A stretch of 64,000 nucleotides of DNA, taken from positions 54,720,831 through 54,784,830 of the forward strand of contig OU862916.1 in NCBI GenBank assembly GCA_917880885.1, read 5' to 3'. The position numbers and the translations under genes are program-made. Source of the DNA: Limnephilus marmoratus. Lineage: Eukaryota; Arthropoda; Insecta; Trichoptera; Limnephilidae. Positions 1 to 11,128 of this stretch are shown piece after piece. Below the pieces are notes generated by a model. It saw nothing but the letters and a program-made list of their open reading frames with translations, was not told the origin of the DNA and did no database searches. Each line of letters begins with the position of its first letter. Within the stretch, counting starts at the first letter, position 1.

Positions 1-30
1 CTACGGATATCGGATCACAAAGATTTAGAG
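1..30 (+). CDS. FBXO25/32: FBXO25/32 exon (end of F-box), partial
   Basis: Ten codons read LRISDHKDLE, followed by a GTATGT donor at 31. This corresponds to the RLSDGRDLVSLG part of the vertebrate F-box. It ends in phase 0. The exon starts left of the window. Confidence 0.85.
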
Positions 31-3000
31 GTATGTTTTTTTTAAATAATAATTTTTTGCCCTATACTAATATTTTTTTAAATTTCATTAGATTATGAGA
101 ACCTGCTTAGTTTTTGTCAGATTCGCTTAATTTTAATATTATACAGTTATCGTGAAGCTTTGACACAAGACACAAGTGAGACCAGGTCAATAAAATATGC
201 GTTAAAAAAATGAAGATAATGTTGGTAGTTCTTAGTCGAAGTATGATACAGTTAAAAATGACCAAATTGGATAGGGACACCTTAGCTCAGTTGGTAGAGT
301 CTAGGCCTGGAAAGCTGTAGGTCCTGGGTTCGAGTCCCAGAGGTGCCAATATTTTTTTCTGATTTTTCTGTTTCCAGATTTTTAATAGAGTTTCGCTAAT
401 ATTGTCTTCACTTAATTACAAAATAATTGTAAAAAGCTCCATCAGGTGTATGGAAGATTGGTCTTTTATTATTGTTGTAAAGATTATTGAATTGACTCAA
501 TCGCCCCGTTTACCAATTTCATCCCCAACAGCATTTATTTTTCTTTAACATGTCATTAACAATGATAAATTTATTTCGGAAGACAATGGCAATAAAATGT
601 GGTATTTATGTGAATGTGATTAAGAAATGGACATGAGATTAGGGTTGCCATCCACCCGGGTTTCCCCGGATTTGTCCTAGTTTAGAGGGCGTCCGGGGAG
701 CGTCCGGGCGGGGTTTCATTTGATGTCCGGGTTTTAAAAAAAAAAAGTCCTTTTTATTCTATTTTTACAAATTCCTTTTAAAAAGGAAGATATTCTAAAA
801 GCTATCGGAAACAGTGATAAATACAAAAAAAAAACAGAAAAGTAAAAAAGGCGAGAGGCTGAAGCTTTAATAGCTAGATAATCAAATAATGTACTTATGA
901 GTGCAATAATTTCTTTTCATTTTTGTAGTTAAAGTTATGACTGTTTTTTATTACGTAAAAGAAATTTACAATATGGCTGTTGATTAAAACTTTAAGGTGA
1001 TATAAATGAGAATAGTTTTTGATTATTTTATGTTTAAAAAAATTAATAATGTAACTTATATTACAGTAAGTCTAAACTTTAAAATGGTTCTGTTTTGTTG
1101 CTTAAGACTTAAGAAGACTGAATTTAGTTCATATTGTGTTAAGAGATATTTTGTTGTTTAAATGGCTACTGATAAAAATTTAAAGATATAATTATTATTG
1201 AGTTAAAGAGTTACCTCAAAAATTGTAAGACTGAATACTAAAATGGACTCAAGTACTTTTAAGAGTTTTGTTTAAAAATTTAATTGAATTTTGTTAAGCT
1301 TAATATTTTAATAAAGTTTTGTTTTCATAACAGAGTACATTAATAATTTGTGTTTTATTTTAAGAATAAAAAAATTCTAACTGATTATTAAAACAATTTG
1401 TAACAAACTGTAATAAGATTCTGTTTTGTTAGGTACATTTATAATGATGATAAAAGATGACTAAATTTAATTTGAAAATAAATAAATAGGTGATATATGA
1501 CATTTTCAACTGTTTTTTTATTACACTGATTATGTTTAAAAAAACCTCTTGACATGTCCGGGTTCTGGGCCCTAAAATCCGGGGTTTTCACGCGTCTTGT
1601 CCTGGTTGACATATTTAAGAAATGGCAACCCTACATGAGATGATTATAATGTTTATAGTGTTCATAATATAATGTAATAATTGATGTTTCCAGGCTAGTG
1701 CTGAAGCATGGGGGGTGATGGCCTCCGTGTGTTCCGAGCAGAGGATCTGGAGGGAACTTGTAGTGTTCCACTTCACTCCATCACAAGTAGGCTGCGCTTT
1801 TACCAAACTCAACATCCAACCCGAGGACAAGGTGGATTGGAAGACTGTCTATCATACGCTTAGAAAGTAAAAATATTTCATTACTATTACTATTTTACCA
1901 ATATTTAGCAACTTGTAAAAGTTATATATGTACAGTCGATTCCGATTAATTAGGACACATCGGGCCCAAAGACTGTCTCAAATTTGCTAAGTTTAAGGTA
2001 GGTGTACAAAAAAATAAATAAAAATTTTATTGGCCTTGATTTTACCATCGGAAGAATGTACTGTGACTCAACAAAATTGCCGACAAACTCGCGAAACCAA
2101 ACAAACTGACCGTTAGGATCCCACCTACACACCAGGTGCACCAACTTCGAAACAAAAAATTTCCCCCTGCCTCAGGAATCCTTGCAACCTTACTTTCTGG
2201 AAGCCCCTTGTGCATTGTAAAGTCGAAAAATAAATCTATAATATAAAAATGAATCCCTGAATGTGTTGCTAAGCGCATAACTTTCGAACGACTGCACCAA
2301 ATTGGATAATTCTTTTTTTTTAGTGTTTGTTATTGTCAGGACAATGTTTTTATAAAACTTCCGGTGAGCTCTGGCATTATGAAATTTGTATAAAAATATT
2401 GCTATTGGTGGCACGCGAGGAAGCGGCTATTGCTATGGAAAGCGGGAGGGAGGGAGAGATGGGGGAGGGGAACCTGGGAGGGGGGGAGGGGTACCTGGGA
2501 GGGGGGAGGGGAACTCGGGAGGGGGGTTCGCAGGACGGGGGAAGGGGGGGGAGTGGAGTGTGGAGAGGGAAGGTGGAGGTGACCGAGTGGGAATGGGAGA
2601 AAAAAAGGGGAGGCGGAAGGGGAACGGGACAAATGGGAAAGGACACGCAGGGAGAAACAATTTCTTTATTAAATGGCATAGCAACGCATGCCGGGAACCA
2701 GCTAGTATTAAATAAAAACGATGACAATTATGTATTGTACAATAGGAAAATGTATGTGGCGAGGGTGAGGGGAGGAGATGCCTCCCACTCTGGGGGTTTT
2801 GAATTCATTCATAATAAAGTTGGTCAGTTTGCAGTACACTGCCGCGCATGTAAGAAGTAATTTTTTGGGTTACTGTTTCAATTAAATACGAGCATTTTTC
2901 GATCCTACATAAATGTTGTAACCTTACTTTCTGGTTGACCCTCGTAAATACATTCCTATCCAATACAGGTTGTATTTCTTAACTATGTTACAAATTATTT

Positions 3001-5884
3001 TTTTGTTTGTTTTTTATGAATTTCGAGTCTGAAAAATGGAAATAAAATAAAAATAATAATAAAATAAATATTGTATATTATATTACATATTCCCGATGTA
3101 TGTATTTTAATGCCTACCAGATGATATTAAAAATGTTGAGCATTAAATCAAATTTTGATTTTAATCTAAATTATCATTACAGCAAAAAAAAATTATAAAG
3201 TGCAATTTATTGCATAGCGAAATATGCAAAGATATTGAAATATAAGTAGATGTGTTATCTGCTGTTTATACTATGTGTGTCTGCGCTTCCGGGTGTCGCC
3301 GATATTGTTTACCAATTAACAAATAAACTAAAAGAACAAATAATTAACGAATAAACCAAACGAACGTTAAACTAAATGAACGAATTCTTTCCTTATTCAA
3401 AATATATTGTTAACCAATATTAATGCACATTTTCAAAAAATCAACAAAATGAACAAATTCTTTTTGTATGAAAACTACGCTAATTGGCGCGTAGTCCGGC
3501 GACAGTTGCGCAGACACCATAGCAAATCTATTCTGTATTTGAATATCTTTGGAAATATGAGAGTAGTGATCATCAACAAAATGATGATATTATATTTATT
3601 TTCAAAAACATTTATTTTTATAGCATCCTTCCTAATGTGCACCTTTACCTTCACCCATTTGTAAATTTATAAAATATATTTACTTTTTATATTTTTATTT
3701 TAACTTTGTGAGTAAAACCTCAAATTGTAATATTTAATTAAACGAAGACAATATAAGCGAAAGTCAGTCGAAAATCTGAGAACAGAAAAATCAAAAAAAG
3801 ATATTGACACCGCTGAGACATGAACCCAGGACCTCTTGCTTTCCGGGCAAACGCGCTAACCACTGCGCCACCGTGCCGATATCCAATTCGGTCATTTTTA
3901 ACTGTATCATACTTCGACTAAGAACCGCCCACATTATCTTCATTCTCTTAACGCATATATTATTGGCAACTATCTTTATGTATGATTGCAAGATTCAAAC
4001 CCGAACTAAATGCTCTCTAGATAGTGTCTGGATAAATCTTTTATCCATTTTATTTTCATATGCGATATCTATTGACTTTTCTGCAAGTCTAGGATGAATA
4101 TTTATATTTTTATTTTAACTTTGTGAGTAAAACCTCAAATTGTAATATTTAATTAAACGAAGACAATATAAGCGAAAGTCAGTCCAAGTCGATAGTCCCA
4201 GCGGTGTCAATATCTTTTTCTGATTTTCTGTTCTCAGATTTTCGACTGACTTTCGCTTATATTGTCTTGGTTTAATTAAATATTATATTTACTTTTGTTT
4301 GTTTGGCAGATCTTTTGGGTTGCGGGAGGATGTGCAATATGCTGAAACATTATCTTTATGCCGGCACTGCAAGTGTCTGTTCTGGCGATCACTCGGCCAC
4401 CCGTGTATTGCGGATGAGGTAAGTTCTGGCGGCTGTCAAACTGTACCTACCCTGGAAAATAGAACCTACGTAATTAAAAATCCCACGACAACTCAACAAT
4501 GTAGCATTTCAACACCCCATTGAAATATCATTAAAAGTTATGAATTTTTTTTTTGAAATAGCCCATACTGACATAATGTAACCTATTTAACCAAAAAAAT
4601 TTCATCACTTTTAACCCCTCCGAATTTTCGCTTGAATTGTCTCAAACAAAATGACATATTACGAAAACTTTGTGTTCTTACCGCTTCACAATTAAAGCTC
4701 TATAAATGAAACATTTCTGAACGTAGCCGAATAGTAAAAACTGTTTTAGAAAGGTTACAAAATAAGCTTTTGAATTTTATTATTATATTACAAATAAATA
4801 TTAACTTTTGTAAATATTAAAATTTAGAATGCAAACATTAAAAAAATGTAAAAATTACTCACGTGATATTTTTATATGAAAACGGTACTAAAATCGCAGA
4901 TTATGTAAAAACAACAATACTTATTCTATTGTATAAATGTATAATAAACACTTTTGTCACCTCACAGTTTCTATGGAGACACGCGTTGACGTATAAACGC
5001 GCTTCTTGTACTTGACTGCTGTCGTATTTCTAACGCATATATCTGCTTAAGTTGGTGACCGGTTAATTTTTTTATTTTTTTTATTATGAATACCGCACAA
5101 GAGTCCCAACTGCTCCCGTCTGAAGCCTGTGAGACTATGGCATCCCCAATTAGGGTATGTTGTGAGGCTGAAGGTGGTGGGGAAGGGAAGGAGATAGGGA
5201 AGAGGAAGGTGGGGAAGTACCTGGCTATTCAGATCTGGTCACCAAACACGGCTAATGCCGTTTCAAGCAACGTTTCAATTCTGAATGGTGGTCTTACGCC
5301 AGGGCGATACTGAGAGTATCTTCCACTCTGGAACGTGCCGCAAATATACTTGATATTATTTTTAATGAATAAATTGTGAAATAACACAAATTAATCAAAT
5401 AAAATTTATTCGCCACGCCGGGATTCGATCCCATGACCTTCGGTGTGCGAGTCAAGAGCATTACCACTGGACTACGCCGGCCGTCGTTAATGACTCTTTA
5501 AAGGAGGTGTTGAAGTTGTATGTTGTTGAGTTGACCAGTCACCGTAATTAAAGTTCGCTGTGGGCTTGGAAATCTATTTAAGCTTTGAGGCCCTGAGGAA
5601 AACAATTTCCCTTGGGGCGTATGTATCAATGGATTTTTAATTTTTAGCAGAACCGACTTTGTTTTTCGGGACCATCGATATAATCCCTCAAATGATTGTG
5701 TATTTTAAATTTATAGGCCAATTCACCGATGGTGTGATTATATGTAATCCCTCGGCTGATTGTGCATTTTAAATGTGTGTTGTTGCAGTGTCCGGAGTAC
5801 AGGGAGCGAGTGAAGGAAGCCGGGGGCCCCCTCGCCCCCCACCCTATACCTCCTGCCGACTTCTTGAAGTTCTTTTCTCTTTAG
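1..5884 (+). CDS. FBXO25/32: F-box only protein 25/32 (atrogin-1-like), 3' part of gene
   Basis: Substrate-binding subunit of an SCF ubiquitin ligase, truncated by the left edge. Four coding exons splice in phase: 1-30, 1694-1866, 4310-4418 and 5789-5884, all with GT..AG introns. The joined C-terminus of about 136 residues aligns with my memory of human FBXO32: a segment reading LRISDHKDLE continues the F-box, followed by an IWREL..FHF motif, a DWKTVYHTL motif, a Cys/His pair (LCRHCKCLFW...HPC) and a terminal PPADFLKFFSL resembling the vertebrate SPQDFINLFKF ending. The F-box N-terminus and the leucine-rich region lie outside the window. The third intron holds repeats but no competing exon. 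FBXO25 versus FBXO32 cannot be separated because many insects carry one co-orthologue. The family assignment is firm; exon limits are from sequence only. Confidence 0.9.
200..430 (+). repeat. tRNA-related repeat family A, copy 1
   Basis: A tRNA-like module spans about 276-348: an ACCTTAGCTCAGTTGG D-arm/A-box, a TTCGAGTCCCAG T-arm/B-box, and a terminal AGGTGCC able to pair with the 5' CACCT. It is preceded by a conserved leader (GAAGATAAT...ATGATACAG) and followed by a tail containing GTTTCGCTAATATTGTCTTC. The same arrangement recurs near 3.75-3.95 kb and 23.2-23.86 kb, so this is a dispersed repeat and not a functional tRNA gene. Confidence 0.75.
640..1633. mobile_element. hAT-type non-autonomous element with 8-bp TSD
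   Basis: Ends TAGGGTTGCCA and TGGCAACCCTA form terminal inverted repeats. They are flanked by a perfect 8-bp duplication CATGAGAT at 632-639 and 1634-1641. Subterminal CCGGG/CCCGG-rich stretches (about 655-735 and 1556-1600) and an AT-rich interior follow. No transposase reading frame is visible. It lies in the first FBXO25/32 intron in the window and ends 60 bp before the exon at 1694. Confidence 0.88.
1694..1866 (+). CDS. FBXO25/32: FBXO25/32 exon, post-F-box helix region
   Basis: A TTTCCAG acceptor precedes it and a GTAAAA donor follows. It encodes ASAEAWGVMASVCSEQ... through DWKTVYHTLRK, phase 0 in and phase 2 out. The trailing AA plus the first A of the next exon completes a Lys codon. 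Confidence 0.88.
2235..2705 (+). mobile_element. Helitron-like non-autonomous element
   Basis: Begins with TC after an A, and ends CTAG before a T, matching the A|TC...CTAG|T insertion pattern. The 3' terminus GCATGCCGGGAACCAGCTAG is shared with the element at 28515-28714 and nearly with the end at 33953. The middle (2440-2640) is a purine-rich GGGAGGGG tract, which creates long but meaningless ORFs on both strands. Confidence 0.72.
3689..4290 (-). repeat. tRNA-related repeat family A, copy 2 with flanking direct repeats
   Basis: The tRNA-like module is on the minus strand around 3809-3880. A roughly 80-bp segment (TTTTAACTTTGTGAGTAAAA ...) occurs at about 3689-3768 and again at 4104-4184 in the same orientation, essentially identical. 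A further inverted copy of the GAAGACAATATAAGCGAAAG part lies at 4244-4270. This looks like one family member inserted next to, or recombined with, another. Confidence 0.65.
4310..4418 (+). CDS. FBXO25/32: FBXO25/32 exon with Cys/His motif
   Basis: TTTGGCAG acceptor and GTAAGT donor. It encodes SFGLREDVQYAETLSLCRHC followed by LFW and HPCIADE, the conserved C-terminal Cys/His segment of the family. Phase 2 in, phase 0 out. Confidence 0.9.
4615..5062. mobile_element. piggyBac-type MITE, degenerate copy
   Basis: Starts CCCCTCCGAA after TTAA (4611-4614) and ends before TTAA (5063-5066). The interior aligns over most of its length with 50689-51372, for example the blocks around TGAAACATTTCTGAACGTAG and CACTTTTGTCACCTCAC. 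The right terminus has diverged from CGGAGGGG. There is no coding sequence. Confidence 0.6.
5080..5486 (-). repeat. tRNA-related SINE family B, copy 1
   Basis: Reading the minus strand, a tRNA-like head (about 5482-5412; GTAGTCCAGTGG box A and GGGATCGAATCCC T-arm) is followed by an AATAAATTTTATTTGATTAA segment, then a body shared with 50385-50640, 51420-51716 and 53080-53475. The opposite strand carries an open frame at 5086-5313. Confidence 0.7.
5585..5630 (-). repeat. LINE 3'-end fragment
   Basis: Contains GGCCCTGAGGAAAACAATTT followed by CCCTTGGGGC, the reverse complement of the hairpin that ends the LINE fragments at 27001-27240 and 34.5 kb. Only the terminal part remains. Confidence 0.55.
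5789..5884 (+). CDS. FBXO25/32: FBXO25/32 terminal coding exon
   Basis: TTGCAG acceptor. It encodes CPEYRERVKEAGG... and ends PPADFLKFFSL then TAG. The hydrophobic-Phe C-terminus is the family's hallmark. The nearest downstream AATAAA I noticed is near 6611. Confidence 0.85.
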   Translation, partial: CPEYRERVKEAGGPLAPHPIPPADFLKFFSL

Positions 5885-8150
5885 ATCCATAGCAAATATT
5901 CATACTTTTAAGAGATATATTTACATATTTTCTTGAGCTATACTTATTGTAAATACATAATGAAAAGCATTGATCTATTCTAAATCTCTTTCTCTTCGTC
6001 TAAAAATGTTATTTGTCATTTAATTTGAATGTTCTTTTTTTAGACCAAGTGTTAGGGACCTTATAACTTTAAAATATAGTTACCTATCCTGTTTATAGAT
6101 TATATTTATGAAATGTCTCGCATTTAGCTGTATATGTTGTGCAGCGGTAGCGTTAAAGAGGGATAAATTCATTTTTAAAATGATGTCATTTGCAATAACA
6201 AGGGGCCTCAGAGTCTGTATGAGATTCCGTTTCAATTTAATTATTTTGGCATTGTGGGCATTTCAAATATGTACCTAATTAACTTGTTGACAACTAATAG
6301 CCCTACCATGCACTATTACGTTCAGCCAACAACAGCGAGATTATCATTCCGAATATCCAAAGAGATTTGAAACTACTTACTGAAAAAATCTGCACGCTTT
6401 CTGCCGTTAACTTTTTGAAAATTTTTCCTCGAATGGTATAATTCACTGAATTGAGTGGAAAGTGCGACCTGATCCACAAATTATTGTTTTTCAGGAAACA
6501 GAAAATACTTAACCAATATTAAATAGAAACGGAACTAGTAATAGAGTAGAATAATGTATGCAACATTTTCAGAAAATGCGTGCAAAATCACAGATCTTAA
6601 AATTGCGGAAATAAAATTAATGACTTCTCATTTGGTCATTAGTTTGTATTCATCACTTCCATAATTTTATTTTATTTCACTACATTTAGAAATTATCTCA
6701 TTAATAGATCTGTTCCGAAGCCCAACATCAAAAAAGTAACATTTTTTGCAGATATTTAGGTTAATATATAGTTATAAATTGCAGAAAATTTCATTATTTT
6801 TCTTTCTTAAATTATATATTTTTTTACATGTTGGCATGCAGATCAAAGAATTTTGTATGAGATATCATTGTTAATAATTCAAACAGAGGCCTGTGCTAAA
6901 AATATTTTGATAGTTTGTAGAAAGATATCCTAAAGCCTTAAACAAACTAAAAGCAGCACAAAAATTTAAAAAAAACTTGCCGTGTTATTGTAATGTATAA
7001 TATTATGAATGCAGATCGCCAACAACTAATTTTTGTCAGGATATAGAGGTACGAAATGTACTGAAATAATTTAATTATAAATGTATTGACAGCCAATAAA
7101 TATAACATTTCATCATTTTTTAGTTGTATGCATTTAACCTTCTTACTAATTTAATTTAAGTTAATCTAAACTCGTTAATTGTATTTCATTTGTTTAAAAA
7201 ATGATAAGAATAATGCATCACCTGCAATTATCATTATTTTTTTCCATTTTTTTTTTAAACAAATTTCCAAGTGTCTGAATTGAACCAAATCTTTAGATGA
7301 TTTTAGTGATTATAAATGGTAGCTATTTGACTGTAGCTCTGTATTATGTGATATTTATTTAAATCTTGTGTGATACCTTATTTTGCATTTTTGGCAGTGC
7401 CGCGGACAAATGCTTGTTGTTGTGAAATGGTTTTTCCAAATCTTGTGATTGATGACCAGGTTGTTTTTCTATCTAAGGTTATATAATTACCTTTTGAAAA
7501 CACCTTATAAGAGAGAGATCTCTATTTTATCTGTGTAACACCACTATTATTAACTATAGTTTTCTACATAAACGTCTGCACCCGCTGTTGGTGTTGGTTA
7601 GTTTATGTGTGCTTTACTGAGCTATATAAAAATTATTTTTATGATGATGAGTAAAAAATCTGTGAGAATGTATAATGCAGATGTTAAAAATTGTTATATC
7701 TGTTTATTATATGCGTCGCCGACTTGCAAAACCCGCTCTGGAAATTTCTGCTGGTTCATTCATAAGTAAATTGAAAATTAATAAATTTATTAATGTTTTT
7801 CGCTAAATTATAATATCAAAAGAATAATGTATAATTATTTTGATATTTAGCATAAAGGTTGTATTCTTTTTATATTCAGAGTGTTCCAAACAGTTTTTCG
7901 TGACATCTACAGATCTCGGAAAAATTCCAGAGCGGGTTTTACAAGACGACGACTCGTGTTTAGATGCACGAGTGCAAATAATGTTTTTTTAAACAATATT
8001 ATTATCTATTTTAAATGTAGACTATTTAAGAAATCATTAAACATATTTTTAACTACCACATGTGTGTTGTGCTTAGAATATGAAAATAAATAGTTTTCCA
8101 AATTGTGTGTGTATTAATTTATACAATTAAAAAAATAAACTAGTGCATTT
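5885..8150. other. AT-rich 3' flank / intergenic
   Basis: FBXO25/32 3' UTR followed by AT-rich sequence. I see no coding exon, tRNA or TIR element here. Short ORFs (for example 7881-8093) are AT-rich and look like chance. Confidence 0.5.
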
Positions 8151-8159
8151 CTCAGAAAT

Positions 8160-8935
8160 GAAAGTCGACAAACAAAAATAATAATGGACCTCCGATGGAA
8201 TGGTAAGCAAAATCAATGGGCCGTTCATGGCCGAGGTGCTGAAGAAGCTGGATGCTGAGACAGTCCTGTTCATAATCGCCGTCCATGAAGAAGACCGCCA
8301 TATTGATATGAAAGTTTGGGAAGTCCCTCAATCCAGTTGTGGATTTTCGGAACAATGTATTTAATAGTTAGTACTCCCTTGAGAATGATGCTAGGTTTTA
8401 TCCTATGCACGTTGAGGAATTTTAGAGGTGCCCGAGTTCTCATACTGTAAAATGCATAAGTTAGGAGTAGGCTTGAGAGTGGGTCGGTGGTACGTAGCCC
8501 AAACCAGGTGAAGTATTCCCTTCTGTTGGAGAAGGTTCAGAAGCAATTTCTGAGATTTTTCTACCTGAGGGAGTATGGTAACCAGTGGCTATATCCTACG
8601 AACTTTCTCTTGGGTATACTCGGAATTAACCATATATATATAGGTCAGATGGAATGTGCACATTACTAGACATTTCTTCAAACTGGTTTGTGGTTAGCTT
8701 CAATAATCGGCTATCATGGAGAGCATTTATTTCTATGTTCCCGATAAGTCCTCTTTGTCACCAACAACATAGACTTTTATCTCCCAGCCTGCAGGACTAA
8801 CTTGCCATGGTGAGGAGGGAATTGTTCTGTTGAACAGAATGAATTCATTTCTCGGTGTATTTCATATTTCATCAATGAAGCTGCTTTTAAACGGCAAGCT
8901 TTGTTGCTAATGTCGTTCAATATTTTCATCGTAAT
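8160..8935 (+). pseudogene. Decayed non-LTR retrotransposon ORF2 C-terminus
   Basis: Broken frames give DMKVWEVP (from a D.LGV-type motif), then VRSRLESGSVVRSP, then NQVKYSLLLEKVQKQFLRFF with YPTNFLLGILGIN. This succession (SRLEYGSVVWSP...LE.VQKRFLRF...LGL) is characteristic of the region after the reverse transcriptase in Jockey/R1-like LINEs. Stops and frameshifts occur throughout. It is a relic with no intact catalytic domain. Confidence 0.6.
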
Positions 8936-9097
8936 AATTTGTTTTTTTTTTTTTTCATTTACTAGATTCTTATATTTCTTGAGGATATGAATCATTTACT
9001 GAATTTAAAGATAATGTTCCTTATACAAATAGAACGGCGTCATATGCGCCTTGCAATTTTTACCACATGTGGGTATTAAAATAGTACCTGGCTGTTA

Positions 9098-9240
9098 GGG
9101 AACGTACCCATACTACGTGACCAACTTTTTGCAATTTTTAACCCCCCCCGGTGACCTAAGGCCACCGCCGCTCATTTGTACCAAGCGTGGTATTTTGAAG
9201 ACCCCCCCCTGAACAGGTCACGTAGTATGGGTACGTTCCC
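9098..9240. mobile_element. PIF/Harbinger-type MITE, TTA TSD
   Basis: Near-palindromic 143-bp element with termini GGGAACGTACCCATACTACG and its inverse, flanked by TTA at 9095-9097 and 9241-9243. A C-run and a matching CCCCCCC tract lie internally. A second copy is at 30348-30505. Confidence 0.85.
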
Positions 9241-9900
9241 TTATAGGCTTAGAGGTCTTGTGTTTTGCCGGTACGGAAAAATTGTTATATAAAAACCCTA
9301 CGAAAATTGATAATTTATTGTGGCTGCAACCAAAGTGAATGTTTCTAAATATATTACCGCCATCTATCGCCAAATAGAATAAACGTACTATTGTTTATGT
9401 ACCTATCTTTTTTATCGCAAAATATTATTTGCTTATTATTGTTGCCGTCCACTCCTTTTTTAAATAAGTACCTGCTTTTATTCTTTTGCTTTCACGCTGA
9501 TATGGATTTTTGAGAATTTCAAAATAATAGTTATTTTACCCCTGAACTAAAAAATTGACACCTTGTTTTGTGAGTGTTTATACTGCAACCTGCAACATCA
9601 CGTACCAATTTTTGCAATAAATGTCAAAAATTACCATCTACAGCGTACTACGTTTCTGTTGACATTTGCACTATTTCCAGCACTGTTGCCAGATGCTCGG
9701 TTTTACCATTTCATGGTTTTTTGAGTGATTTATAACTCTGTGGTTTTTCAAAAAACCATACGGAAAAAGACATGGTTTTAAAAACTACTAATATTTTTGC
9801 GGGTCGCGTGGGTGAAATCCAAAATTCAGGAATGTAGTTCTTGAACTTCAGTGGGGGACTACGGGTTCACAACGTCTCCTTATCCAATTATTTCTTCATT

Positions 9901-10172
9901 ACATAGTATAAAATGAAGTCGCTCAAAATGTATGTGCGCATAGATCTTTTAAACTACGCAACGGATTTTCATGCGGTTTTCACCAATAGATAGAGTGATT
10001 CAAGGAAGGTTTATATGTATAATACATGCTTATTATAGTAGAGAAAAGCCGAGAAATTCAAATATTCAATTCAGGCAGCGAGCAGCTGGCAAGCGGTGGT
10101 GTGGATTTTATAAAGGTTGGGTAATGGTGTTGTGTTTCGTTAGCCACAGCAACGTGTGTCCGGGTCTGCTAG
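9901..10172 (+). mobile_element. Helitron-like fragment, second subfamily
   Basis: Contains the block GGATTTTCATGCGGTTTTCA followed by AGAGTGATTCAAGGAAGG, common in arthropod Helitrons, and ends GTGTCCGGGTCTGCTAG before a T. The 5' end is approximate. Confidence 0.65.
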
Positions 10173-10649
10173 TTATCAATAAATAATACATGAATACATA
10201 ATAAAATGAAATTAATATATCATATGTAACATTCATTAGTTACCCACACTAACTAGGTACCTACCGTAAAATGTAGAAAAAATATTATTGGAGTTGTAAT
10301 AAATATTATGTGGAGTTGAATTTCTTCACCCCCATCTTTTTAAATATAATTATTTACATTAATTAAAATGAAGATCTACAAATTAAACAAAATAACGGTA
10401 AAGAATAAAACTTTTTCAAAGTTTTTGTTTCCACGGTGTTTTATTTTCAAAAACATATTTTTCCTGTTATTCAGAGGAAAATTATGAAATAATTGTTTTT
10501 AGTAAAGAATTATAGAGTACTCATGCACCGTTGTTTTCTTATTAAAATTCTCAATAAAAGCTTGCGAAAACATGGTTTCTACCCCTGAAATATGTTTTTT
10601 TTTTTTTGGACATGGCATCACCGATCTCCAGCATAGATTTCCAGTTTTT

Positions 10650-10964
10650 GAGCAATAACACCCCTCACACGGACACTTCGGAGTTCGTAGGGGATTGGTT
10701 TATTTATGCTTTTGAGCGACCGTGCCACGCGCCACTTCAGGCCGCCGCGCAGAAAGGGATTGGTATATTTATGGACCGAAAGTAAGATAACGGTTTATTA
10801 AATAAACCGTTATCTTACTTTCTAAATAAATATATAAATTATATGTACTTTCTAAATAAATATATAAATTTTATGACAGCACTGTGAAACTTTTCTGCGC
10901 GGCGGCCTAAAGTGGCGCGTGGCACGGTCGCTCCGAAATGTCAGTGGGGGGTGCTAATGAGCTG
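10650..10964. mobile_element. MITE with long inverted repeats upstream of DIS3L2
   Basis: The left arm (GCAATAACACCCC..., then CGACCGTGCCACGCGCCACT and AGGCCGCCGCGCAGAAAG) is mirrored on the right (CTGCGCGGCGGCCTAAAGTG ... GTGCTAATGAGCTGAG). The same arm sequence occurs in the element at 46952-47126. I could not fix a TSD. It ends about 165 bp before the DIS3L2 start codon. Confidence 0.7.
10778..10822. repeat. Perfect 22-bp-arm palindrome
   Basis: GAAAGTAAGATAACGG then TTTATT is followed after one base by its exact reverse complement. Downstream, a TACTTTCTAAATAAATATAT-type motif is duplicated (about 10815-10870). It sits inside the MITE at 10650-10964. Confidence 0.9.
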
Positions 10965-11128
10965 AGCATGAGCTGAGCATATTATCTGTCAGTGTCTATT
11001 CTCATTTCTGTCTTGCGCTGAATTTTTAACATGTGACAAGTGCCCGCGTCCGCTAAATTTGTTTTTTGACGATGTGATATAAACAGATTCTAAATCATTT
11101 GAGTATAACGATTTATCTTTTAAATAAA

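Noticed and set aside
276..348. Functional tRNA gene
   Set aside because: Acceptor stem has a mismatch, the anticodon arm pairs poorly, and the module recurs with repeat flanks at several places.
2327..2860. Long overlapping ORFs on both strands (Gly/Arg-rich plus strand, Pro/Ser-rich minus strand)
   Set aside because: They arise from a purine-rich GGGAGGGG tract inside a Helitron-like element; no domain, no splice context.
4299..4523. Stand-alone small protein starting at 4299
   Set aside because: The informative part is an internal FBXO25/32 exon bounded by AG and GTAAGT; the ORF's ends are intronic.
5412..5482. Functional tRNA gene on the minus strand
   Set aside because: It is the head of SINE family B; copies at 50.4 and 53.4 kb differ in the anticodon region.
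9098..9240. Attenuator or regulatory hairpin
   Set aside because: The hairpin is explained by a PIF/Harbinger MITE with a TTA duplication and a second copy at 30348.
11099..11128. Upstream TTG start for DIS3L2
   Set aside because: Non-ATG initiation is not needed; the ATG at 11129 has a good context and the extra residues are not family-like.
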